Shown here one piece after another: positions 1 through 7,838 of a stretch of 64,000 nt of DNA. Each line of letters opens with the position of its first letter. Position 1 is the first letter of the stretch. The stretch covers positions 14,325 to 78,324 of the forward strand of contig JAKSOY010000001.1 of assembly GCA_024405255.1 (NCBI GenBank). Direction: 5' to 3'. A model generated the notes under the pieces. That model did no database searches and was not told the origin of the DNA. It was given only the letters and a program-made list of their open reading frames with translations. Made by a program: the position numbers and the translations under genes. The stretch is from Kiritimatiellia bacterium. Lineage in GTDB: Bacteria; Verrucomicrobiota; Kiritimatiellia; RFP12; UBA1067.

Positions 1-92
1 TCCTCTTTTAAATGTTAATAGCTGCTCGTCCACACGGCCGATTGGGTGAAATTATATCAAACACAAACCAGCGGAACAAGTGTAAAGGGAGA

Positions 93-3000
93 TTATTTGA
101 GGATGAGAAGCGTGCCCGGTTCGGCGGCCAGGGCCGAGAACAGGAGTCCCTCGCCCGTCGCACGCACCCAGAGACGGAGACGGTCCGTTCGTCCCGCCGG
201 GTCGTCGAGGACAAAACGCGAACGATAGTCTGGCAAATCACGCATTGTGGCACCCGAAACAAGGAATCGCGCGCCGGTCTCCAACGTAACCGTACCGGAC
301 GGAAAAGATTTCCCCGTGGCCGAGAGAAGCCCTTCGCGGACGCGCGTCCCTCCCGTCCAATTTTTGCCGGCACCTGTCAGTGAACAGCGTCCCGGACCCT
401 CCTTGATGAATGCGCCCGGTCCTTCCCAGGTCTTCTGCAGACGCAAGGCGCCATATTCAGGTGATCCTTCCGGGTTCGTCACCACGACCCTGAGATCGCT
501 CGCGAGACGCGTCGGATAGTCATTCTCGAAGATCGCATACCCGCATCCCGACGTGTCCTGAACCGACAGAACCGCCGCTTTCGACGGTGAACCGCTGTCG
601 AAGACGAGTCCGTAGTTGCAACCCGAGACGACATCGTCTTTGTTGCACACGCGGTTGATCGACTCGCCATTGACAAACGCCAACTCGCCGACGATGACAT
701 CGTGGTTCTTCAACCGCACATTACGCCATCCCTTCGCCGTGTCGACACCATTGGTCGGGTCGGGCGCATTGATTCGAGCCCGCGCACCCGGCAGGTCCGG
801 ATAGACGCTCGTGGACCAGTTGTCGTCGTTATCCCAATTGTCCTTGCCGCTTGGAGTGAAGACCGCCACTTCGTTCGGATCGGGATCCGTCCAAAGTCCG
901 GCATTCCGGAGCTTCGCAATGAATTCATTCGACCGCTGCGGCAGATAAGTCTGGCGGACGCGGATTCGCTCGGCTTCCCACGTGCTGACGCCATAGGTCG
1001 TCGTTGTATCCCCAGCCTCCCGTCGATAGTTCCCCCACCGGGCCGCTTCGCCAAAGACGCTCGGCGCCACCGCGACGCAAAGGCGCTCCCAGCGCGCACA
1101 GGTGTTCGTCGGCGCAAGAACGCCGTGACGGACGTGCAAATGGCGGCGCGCCCGCCGCGCATAGAGTTGCTTGTACGCACTGCTGGCGAGCAGACGCTTG
1201 TGCAGCGCACCGGGATGCTCGTCGTACGCCCCCAGACGATTGTCGCTGACATTTTCAAGCGTACGCTCCGCATCCCAGACGCAAAAGCGGAACTTTTCGC
1301 CATTCATTCGCCGTCGCATCGCGACCCAGTTGTTTCCAGGCCAATCCTGATTGCCCGCCCAGTGGTTGAGCAGCATGTAATCTGCAAAATTGACGACGTC
1401 CAGCAAATTGGTCAGCTGACCATAGCCCGCAGCCGTCGAGAGCGTACCGGACGAGGCCGTGTACATGATATTCCAGGCAAGCTTTTCGCCGTCACGGACT
1501 TCAGCCTTGCTTTTGATGACGTCCCATTCGTCTTTCGTGCCGCCGTAGTAGGTCACGGCATATTCGGCATCCGGGCGTTCGCAGAGATTGTAGAGTCCCC
1601 AGTAATAGCCATTCAAAAAGAGATGCACTTCGGTTCCATACGCACCTGGCTGTCCCATCTCGCGGAAGATGTCGCGCACGAACTGATCGCGCACGAACGA
1701 CCCGCGCGTACGCTGCGTGGCATCGGCATGCGTCCAGGAATTGTTGTATTCAGCCCGCAGAATGAGCGTGCTGAAATCGGCTGTGGGACAGTCGGCCGCG
1801 TCCAGAATGGACGTCGCGAGCGATCCATTGCCATAACGTCCACGGAAACAGAGGCGGAAGGAATTCTTCGGCTGCCCGCCGAAATTCCGGCTTGCGGCCC
1901 CCTGCGCACGGAAGCCGCAGTCGATCTGAAGTCGTCCCGTTCCATTCGTCGTGAACCATTCGCAGGAAGCGGCCGCTTCGAGGCCTTCCGCCGTCGGATG
2001 CGTATAGACGCCCGCCGTTGATCCGAAGAGATCGGCATCCGGCAACACGACGGACACAATCGGCGCCGAACCAATCGCGCGCACGAGATTGGCCTTTTGC
2101 GCATCGGAATTGACGATACTTGTACTCACGCCATACGAGGCCTTCGACGTGCCATTGGCCGACCAGGTCGAGGGGAATCCGTTGGGAATCCCCGGATTCT
2201 TCGTCGCATCGTCGAGGAACAGATAGGAATGCGTCATCACATTTCGTGAAGGCAACATCCCGGTCTTCACGGCCGTCGCACGAATGAAGGTGCTTTTAGT
2301 CACAAGAATCGGATTGCCTGCGTAACGAAGTCCGTTTGTCGCGGACGGTTCCGAATGGTCCAGCGTGTAGTAGATGGTCGCCTGCGGATCGGGATGTGAA
2401 AGCCGCACCATCAACGATGACGTATAGACGCCGCGCGGAGGGTTGAACTCAACGGGCGCAAGCGGCGCATCTGAAACCGTACCGGCATTCGCCGCATTCG
2501 GCGTCGGTGTGGCGAACCAGCCGAACGTGTCCGCGCCATCGCGCGTACGCCCCCAGGATGTATCGCAGGGCACACGCGTAAACGTCACGGAATCCTCGAC
2601 AACTCCCTGCGGTTGGGTCAGAACAAGCGTTTCGCCGGATCCGCTCAAACTGAAATTGGCCTGCTGTTGAGAGACCGCACCGGCCGTCCCGTATTTATTC
2701 GCCAAGTAGAGTTCAATCCCCATTCGCTCATCCACCGTCAACGCGCGATTGAACAAAAGGACTTCGGCGATCTCGCCGTCATATCCGCGTTGGGAACTGC
2801 CTGTCGGAATATCGCAGGAATTGCCGATGTAGAGACGATCCGCGCGCGAGAACGAGGTCGTTCCGACAGACCCCTCCCGTGAGAGGATCTGACGGCCGTC
2901 CTTGAAAATCGACACGAACCGCGACTCGCGGGACATGTCCGAAACACCCGCCACCGTCGACCATTGTCCTTGCGTGAGAATACCACTTATCGACTCGAGA

Positions 3001-3722
3001 TCGACATCTGCAATGCGCAACCTCAACACGCCTCCGCTTTTCACTTCGAAGTGGCAGTTCGGCGTGGAATCGCTACTCTTCCATTGGCCGAAGAGGCCCA
3101 CCGACGTCGAGGTGCCGCTCCATTTATTGACGATGAACACGGTTGAATTCGACAGCGAACTCATGCCCTGGAATGTCGTGGTGGGCAGAAATAGCATCTG
3201 CTGGCTGGAATGGACGAATTTCACGGCCGCATGTCCATTCACGGCCCCGCTCACGACAGTCGGACGATAGGTCGCATTTGTCGCATGATTCCCGAACCCG
3301 CTCGCATCCGCCCACTTCGTGACCTTCCCCCCATTTCCATACGCCGACAAGGCGTCGTCACCGCGCAGCCACAGGCGAAGTCCTTCAATTGTATTGGGTT
3401 CTCGCGCGGAGACTTTCAGCGGTTCTTTTCCGTTCGCAAAAACGAGCAGATGTCCCTGCGCGGGTACAAGGGCGCCTTCAGGAAATGTCCACTTGAACGG
3501 CTTGCTCGCCTTGTCCGAGAGTCCCCACCCGGAAAGATCGACAGCAGACGTTCCCGCATTGTAGAGTTCAATCCAGTCGCTCGAAGTTCCCTGGGCATCA
3601 GACAGCGTCTTGTCGTTCGAGCTCTGGATTTCATTGATGAAGACTTGTGCGCCGAGCCGACACGGAGCGAGAAGAAGCACCGTGAAAAAACAGATCGAAA
3701 TCTTCTGCAGAAATGTCTTCAT
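93..3722 (-). CDS. Secreted CotH/LamG/lamin-tail surface protein
   Basis: A 1209-residue protein with an N-terminal signal peptide (MKTFLQKISICFFTVLLL then a small-residue cleavage region). Domains in order: a lamin-tail-like domain (about 25-100, VFINEIQSSNDKTLSDAQG, SDWIELYNAG), a LamG-type domain (about 115-345), a chitobiase C-terminal-type hairpin (about 430-495, YYTLDHSEPS), a CotH-type domain (about 590-880, with RGSFVRDQFVRDIF, GYYWGLYNLCERPD and FRFCVWDAERTLENV) and a C-terminal autotransporter-type beta-strand repeat (about 1110-1160, GPGAFIKEGPGRCSLTGAG). CotH family members are protein kinases in spore-coat systems; a kinase activity here is only inferred. It starts 41 bases after the stop of the haem protein and probably shares its transcript. 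No clear ribosome binding site precedes the ATG. The role is probably surface attachment or glycan binding. Confidence 0.8.
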   Translation of the reverse strand: MKTFLQKISICFFTVLLLAPCRLGAQVFINEIQSSNDKTLSDAQGTSSDWIELYNAGTSAVDLSGWGLSDKASKPFKWTFPEGALVPAQGHLLVFANGKEPLKVSAREPNTIEGLRLWLRGDDALSAYGNGGKVTKWADASGFGNHATNATYRPTVVSGAVNGHAAVKFVHSSQQMLFLPTTTFQGMSSLSNSTVFIVNKWSGTSTSVGLFGQWKSSDSTPNCHFEVKSGGVLRLRIADVDLESISGILTQGQWSTVAGVSDMSRESRFVSIFKDGRQILSREGSVGTTSFSRADRLYIGNSCDIPTGSSQRGYDGEIAEVLLFNRALTVDERMGIELYLANKYGTAGAVSQQQANFSLSGSGETLVLTQPQGVVEDSVTFTRVPCDTSWGRTRDGADTFGWFATPTPNAANAGTVSDAPLAPVEFNPPRGVYTSSLMVRLSHPDPQATIYYTLDHSEPSATNGLRYAGNPILVTKSTFIRATAVKTGMLPSRNVMTHSYLFLDDATKNPGIPNGFPSTWSANGTSKASYGVSTSIVNSDAQKANLVRAIGSAPIVSVVLPDADLFGSTAGVYTHPTAEGLEAAASCEWFTTNGTGRLQIDCGFRAQGAASRNFGGQPKNSFRLCFRGRYGNGSLATSILDAADCPTADFSTLILRAEYNNSWTHADATQRTRGSFVRDQFVRDIFREMGQPGAYGTEVHLFLNGYYWGLYNLCERPDAEYAVTYYGGTKDEWDVIKSKAEVRDGEKLAWNIMYTASSGTLSTAAGYGQLTNLLDVVNFADYMLLNHWAGNQDWPGNNWVAMRRRMNGEKFRFCVWDAERTLENVSDNRLGAYDEHPGALHKRLLASSAYKQLYARRARRHLHVRHGVLAPTNTCARWERLCVAVAPSVFGEAARWGNYRREAGDTTTTYGVSTWEAERIRVRQTYLPQRSNEFIAKLRNAGLWTDPDPNEVAVFTPSGKDNWDNDDNWSTSVYPDLPGARARINAPDPTNGVDTAKGWRNVRLKNHDVIVGELAFVNGESINRVCNKDDVVSGCNYGLVFDSGSPSKAAVLSVQDTSGCGYAIFENDYPTRLASDLRVVVTNPEGSPEYGALRLQKTWEGPGAFIKEGPGRCSLTGAGKNWTGGTRVREGLLSATGKSFPSGTVTLETGARFLVSGATMRDLPDYRSRFVLDDPAGRTDRLRLWVRATGEGLLFSALAAEPGTLLILK

Positions 3723-3763
3723 TTAATCGAAACGTGAATGACCGTTTAACGCCTCATTTGCCG

Positions 3764-6226
3764 TCACTTCAATTCGGTCCAATCGAGCGCCCAATACAGA
3801 CGATCCAGTTCGTAGGGGTTCAACTTCGTCTTCTTCGGATCGCAGTCTTTCGGCACAATGCCGTAGCGCTTCATCTCGCGAATGTATTCGGGATTCGGAC
3901 AGAAATTCTTCTGGTCAAAACGAGGTTCGGCCTCGTGCTGGGCCTTTGCCTCCTTGACCATCGCAAGGAGTTTCTGGTAGTCGGAGTCCTTCGTCGATTC
4001 AAACACGGCCTTGCCGACACCGTTCGTACAGAGCCCCAGTCCGCCGGCCGCCTTTGCGAGAGGCGCAAGGAGATAGAGCGACTTTTCCGGGCGCGTCAAG
4101 TTGTAGAGCGTATGAAGCGACGTCTGTGCTGTCCGTTTTGAACGTGGATCCTTCGGATCATTGAATGTTATTCGACGTCCGTCTGAAATCGTGTTCGGCG
4201 TCACATGGCAGGCCGTACAACGGTTCTTGACAGCTTCGGCAGCCCCCTTGTTCGCCGCGTACCACCAGGACCCCTTGTAACCGATTCCCGACTTGCTCGC
4301 GACAATGAAACCGCACCCCAGCGCACCATACGTACCCGCATAGGGCGCCGAGGCGTCAAGCCACTGCATGATCATCGTCCGGTCGCGTTCCGACACCTTC
4401 ACGCCGTGATGGGAACCGTCGATCTTCTTCATCAGCGGACTTCCACCACTGCCGCGCGCATACGGCGGCCAATCGCTTTCGGCGAGATTGCGTCCGTCAT
4501 AGACCTGATTGCGCATGATCAATCCCAGATAGCCAAAGGAATACATCGTCCCATGATCGCCACAGAGATTGAGCCGGGCCGCATAGACGTCGGGATTGTG
4601 GCACTTGACGCACGCGCGATCGAGAATCGGCTGGATGTCACGCGGGAAATCGGCGACATCGAAGAGACGGCCTGTGGGATCGATTGTGCTCGGTCCGCGA
4701 ACAAGAGCCTTCGAGAGCGGCTTGATTCGACGGACGGTATTGGCGGTCTTGCGTTCATGGCAGCCGACACATCCCTGCTTCTCGCCCGGCATCACCTGGG
4801 TAAAGCTCTGCATCCGCTTGACAGCCCGCCCTTCGGCATCGACCGCCACGAAGAAAAGCGCCTTGAGCGCCGGTGCCGTGAAGTAGGCGCTGCCATCCGA
4901 CTCGACAGGCACCCAACCGAGAAGTCGCGGCAAGGAGAAAGACCCGCCGAGGGTGAGCGGTTCCATCCCGCCCGAAAAGTTGATCGGCTTCGGTAGAAGT
5001 TCAAAGATCATCAGACGCTTGATCGTACCGGGTTTCACACCCGGCATCTTGCGACTTTCCAGTACGTTCTCGAGATAGAATTCACCCGTCTTCTTGGTGA
5101 GGTCGGTACGGTCCGCCAGAATGCGCTCGCGCGGCCGGGCCTGCAAGGGACGCGGCTCGAACAAGGCGACATCCGAACACATGCCGCCGAACTCCGCCGG
5201 CAGACGGCAGAGGAGCTCGACCTGTCCAGCTCCATTCGCGAGCAGCACCGACTTGCCATCTGAGAACATGAAGAGGTCGCGGGAGAACGCCCACGGATCG
5301 TAGAAGTTCCCTTTGACAATCGGCTTGACGTTGGCGCGATTGTCCGGACCACCCTTCGTCGACACCACGGCGACAGAACCGCCATGTTCGCGTCGACCGT
5401 GTCCTGGCGAATCGATCAACACAACATCCTCCGAACCGGGAATCGGCTTGGCATCGAGATAGACGCTGTTCGGATAGGTGTTGCCCTGATAGATCTGGTG
5501 CTGCGTCCCATCGGGATTCATCGTCCAGAGATGGTGGAACGTGACCTGGCGACGATCCACATATTCCCAGCGCATATAGAGGATCCGTCCATCGGGCATC
5601 ACCCACGGCGTGTTGTCCTGTTCCGTGTTCGCCGAGAGCATGCGAATGCCCGACCCGTCGGATTTTGCGCGGTAGACCGTTGCGACTTGCGTCATCCAGC
5701 AATTGACCCAGCGTCGGCAACGCGTCGAAACGAACACGAGATCGCCGTCGGGCAGCCACGACGGTTCGAAGTCGTCGTACCCGCCCGTCGTCAATTGCCG
5801 GAGTCCCGTGCCATCGCTTTGGATCGTGTAGAGATGATAGTGTTCCTCGCCACCGGGACGGTACGAGAAGAGAATCGTCTTTCCGTCATAGTGGACACTC
5901 GGGTCGCGAATGGAACCCGCGATATCCTGAAACACGATGCGCGTCTTTCCGGTCTTGAAATTGTACGCGAGGAGTCGTCCGTTCGACGCATAGGCCGGGG
6001 CCTTCTCCGAACGGTCATAGTAGCTGATGTTGGCATACCAATGCGGCTCGACTCGCATCGTCCGCGTCACGAACAGAACTTCATCGAACGAACCGACCTC
6101 GTCCGTTGCAAGACGCCCCCGCAGACTACGAGCCACCGACCCGTCGGCCTGTACAGCCAACGAGAAAACCACCCAAAGGCACGCCCCCGCCAGACGCGAT
6201 CCAAACCATTTTTTCTCACGAACCAT
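3764..6226 (-). CDS. Secreted beta-propeller protein with three c-type haem motifs (hydrazine synthase alpha-like)
   Basis: An 820-residue protein with a signal peptide (WFGSRLAGACLWVVFSLAVQA). The first 350 residues hold TolB/WD-type propeller blades (YASNGRLLAYNFKTGKT, TIQSDGTGLRQLTTGGYDD, LWTMNPDGTQHQIY). The second half carries three CxxCH haem-attachment motifs: CVGCH near 485, CVKCH near 538 and CTACH near 668. This propeller plus cytochrome layout is that of the hydrazine synthase alpha-like family, whose members outside anammox bacteria have unknown roles, so hydrazine synthesis is not implied. A periplasmic redox role is inferred. The ATG has a GAGGA ribosome binding site and a good promoter upstream. 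No cytochrome c maturation genes are in the window. The CotH gene follows 41 bases downstream. Confidence 0.78.
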   Translation of the reverse strand: MVREKKWFGSRLAGACLWVVFSLAVQADGSVARSLRGRLATDEVGSFDEVLFVTRTMRVEPHWYANISYYDRSEKAPAYASNGRLLAYNFKTGKTRIVFQDIAGSIRDPSVHYDGKTILFSYRPGGEEHYHLYTIQSDGTGLRQLTTGGYDDFEPSWLPDGDLVFVSTRCRRWVNCWMTQVATVYRAKSDGSGIRMLSANTEQDNTPWVMPDGRILYMRWEYVDRRQVTFHHLWTMNPDGTQHQIYQGNTYPNSVYLDAKPIPGSEDVVLIDSPGHGRREHGGSVAVVSTKGGPDNRANVKPIVKGNFYDPWAFSRDLFMFSDGKSVLLANGAGQVELLCRLPAEFGGMCSDVALFEPRPLQARPRERILADRTDLTKKTGEFYLENVLESRKMPGVKPGTIKRLMIFELLPKPINFSGGMEPLTLGGSFSLPRLLGWVPVESDGSAYFTAPALKALFFVAVDAEGRAVKRMQSFTQVMPGEKQGCVGCHERKTANTVRRIKPLSKALVRGPSTIDPTGRLFDVADFPRDIQPILDRACVKCHNPDVYAARLNLCGDHGTMYSFGYLGLIMRNQVYDGRNLAESDWPPYARGSGGSPLMKKIDGSHHGVKVSERDRTMIMQWLDASAPYAGTYGALGCGFIVASKSGIGYKGSWWYAANKGAAEAVKNRCTACHVTPNTISDGRRITFNDPKDPRSKRTAQTSLHTLYNLTRPEKSLYLLAPLAKAAGGLGLCTNGVGKAVFESTKDSDYQKLLAMVKEAKAQHEAEPRFDQKNFCPNPEYIREMKRYGIVPKDCDPKKTKLNPYELDRLYWALDWTELK

Positions 6227-6252
6227 ATCGATATCCTCAATTTGATAGAAGA

Positions 6253-6281
6253 ATTATAACATATCGACTTCGAGATTACAA
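6253..6281 (-). promoter_or_regulatory. Promoter of the haem-protein/CotH unit
   Basis: Read on the minus strand, TTGTAA at 6276-6281 is followed by a 17-base spacer and TATAAT at 6253-6258. Transcription would start about 20 bases before the ATG at 6226, leaving room for its GAGGA ribosome binding site. Confidence 0.6.
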
Positions 6282-6382
6282 TATACATCGACAAGAAGAA
6301 CCGCAGGATAGGCCGCGTCGAAAAAACAATTTAACGCAACCCACCATGTCAATCCTCAAAGATCATCATCTCGTCTTTCCAT

Positions 6383-7069
6383 TCAATGAGCCCAATCCGG
6401 AACTCTTCCCCCGTGGTTGACAAACCATTTCATGACACGCTTGCGTTCCTCGGGGGACGCACGCAACCAGTAGACATAAAGGTCTGATCCTTCGTCATTG
6501 AATGCCCTTCGGGTCCAAGTCTCCAGCGGGTCGTTTATGGGCCACCCACCTCCCCGTCCGTCAGTCGAGATGAACGGCGGAGCCAATTCTTTTTCAAGTC
6601 GTCGGACAATTTTCAAGTCAAAAACGAGATCTTCGAAATCAATTTCCTTAAATAACAATCTATGCAATATTATAGAACCATAGGCATAATCCAAGAACTC
6701 TTCAAGAGATCTTCTCCAAGTCGCGCCTTGTTGAACTTCGTTGGTGCAGCGTCGAATCGACAAAGCAAGGATGTCCTGTTGAAATTGACGGAAAATCTTC
6801 TTTCGGTCAATGTCGTCCGAACACGATTGGAGAATGGGCCCCAGATCTTTCTTAATATCCAAAATCGATTCATAAGGCCATCGTCTATGCCTTTTAACGA
6901 AAGCGTCATCAATGACTTTCTTGATGTTACGTTCGGTCTCCGTCAGTGGAGGCAAAGCCACTTCAGGGATGTCACTTTCCGGTGGACGTTCCTCGTCACG
7001 ACGGCACCCAGAACTCCCAAGAACCAGCACAAATAGGAAAATCGGCAAACAAGTTTTTCCCAATTTCAT
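6383..7069 (-). CDS. Lipoprotein, paralogue of the neighbouring upstream gene
   Basis: A 228-residue predicted lipoprotein: MKLGKTCLPIFLFVLVLG followed by the lipobox SSGC. The remainder is alpha-helical and charged, with no family I recognise. It shares a run of matching blocks with the gene at 7131-7838: FRQFQQDILALSIRR versus LSQLRQDVLTMEIPR, GATWRRSLEEFLDYAYG versus GSTWRVALSRFIDAAYS, FEDLVFDLKIVRRL versus FDHLVFDMEIDRRI, and the end GRVPDW versus GQIPDW. A GGGAGGTG ribosome binding site precedes the ATG. It is the last gene of a four-gene minus-strand unit starting at 11193. Function unknown. Confidence 0.75.
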   Translation of the reverse strand: MKLGKTCLPIFLFVLVLGSSGCRRDEERPPESDIPEVALPPLTETERNIKKVIDDAFVKRHRRWPYESILDIKKDLGPILQSCSDDIDRKKIFRQFQQDILALSIRRCTNEVQQGATWRRSLEEFLDYAYGSIILHRLLFKEIDFEDLVFDLKIVRRLEKELAPPFISTDGRGGGWPINDPLETWTRRAFNDEGSDLYVYWLRASPEERKRVMKWFVNHGGRVPDWAH

Positions 7070-7142
7070 TCTTCACCTCCCTTAACAATAATTCCGTTGA
7101 CACGGCGGCAGTCATGGGTGTTCTCGATGTCTATTGTCCAAG
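7066..7142 (-). pseudogene. Remnant of the C-terminal codons of the 7835-10588 gene
   Basis: Read on the minus strand, this spacer encodes WTIDIENTHDCRRVNGIIVK, closely matching the end of the 7835-10588 protein (WTLRTTNDCRVVNGVIVKEG). It lies in a frame not used by the lipoprotein upstream, whose stop TAG stands where the other gene has a tryptophan TGG; the remnant is also one base shorter. It contains the ribosome binding site of the lipoprotein at 6383-7069. This is the footprint of a tandem duplication of 'gene end plus lipoprotein'. Confidence 0.7.
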
Positions 7143-7838
7143 TTTAACCCAATCTGGGATCTGCCCCTTATTTTTCCGAAACCATTCAAGGGCGGAACGT
7201 CTTTCCGTGGCAGTGGCCCCCCTCCAGTAACGACAAAAATCAGAATCCGGCGAGTAAAATGAATGCCATTGCCAACCGGAAACTAGTGAAAAAGAACTTT
7301 CCGATCTCCCATCATCTTGTTTCGGCACCCCTTCGGTCTCCTGCAAGATACGCCGGTCGATTTCCATATCAAAAACCAAATGGTCGAAATCAGGAATACC
7401 GTGTTTCAACGCTGAAGACAAATCTGATACTGAATAGGCCGCGTCAATAAAACGACTTAACGCAACCCGCCATGTCGATCCGCGAGGTTTTTCACCGATC
7501 TTTCGAGGAATTTCCATCGTAAGGACGTCCTGCCTCAACTGTGAAAGAACAGCCAGTCGATTGAGATTCGTTGGAACGGACTCCAACAAACGAATTGCAT
7601 CCCTTAAAAAATCTCTAGTAGAAGCGCTTTCGTTCTTTTGATCCTTCGCGTTGAGTTTTCGTTCCAAAATTCCTGTCAATGACACCTTGAGGTCGGCCTC
7701 CTGTTTTGAGAGGACACAACCTTCTGTTGTTCGGGCAGAAGAATCAACAGGCTTTCCGCCATCGTCACAACCGACACAAACAACCATGACTGAGAACAAA
7801 ACGAATACTGCCTTAAAATAATCCAATATATGCATCAT
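7131..7838 (-). CDS. Lipoprotein, tandem paralogue
   Basis: The start is taken at the ATG at 7836-7838, which overlaps the upstream stop as ATGA and sits 3 bases after AAGGAGGG; a longer reading to 7877 lies inside the upstream gene. The product is about 235 residues: a hydrophobic signal segment (YFKAVFVLFSVMVVCVG) ending at the lipobox cysteine (VCVGC), then a helical, charged domain homologous to the lipoprotein at 6383-7069. Its last residues, KLGQ, are absent from the paralogue and match KFGQ near the end of the 7835-10588 protein, so the C-terminus appears to have been formed at the duplication junction. Function unknown; outer-membrane or periplasmic location inferred. Confidence 0.75.
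   Translation of the reverse strand: MMHILDYFKAVFVLFSVMVVCVGCDDGGKPVDSSARTTEGCVLSKQEADLKVSLTGILERKLNAKDQKNESASTRDFLRDAIRLLESVPTNLNRLAVLSQLRQDVLTMEIPRKIGEKPRGSTWRVALSRFIDAAYSVSDLSSALKHGIPDFDHLVFDMEIDRRILQETEGVPKQDDGRSESSFSLVSGWQWHSFYSPDSDFCRYWRGATATERRSALEWFRKNKGQIPDWVKLGQ

Noticed and set aside
1..92. Possible promoter or gene end at the left edge
   Set aside because: Only the trailing region of the CotH gene is visible; no hairpin or promoter stands out.
702..2021. Long plus-strand open reading frame opposite the CotH gene
   Set aside because: Arg/Ile-rich composition with no motif or ribosome site, fully antisense to a gene with clear domains.
3764..6226. Calling the haem protein a hydrazine synthase subunit
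   Set aside because: Other synthase subunits and anammox genes are absent; only domain layout is shared.
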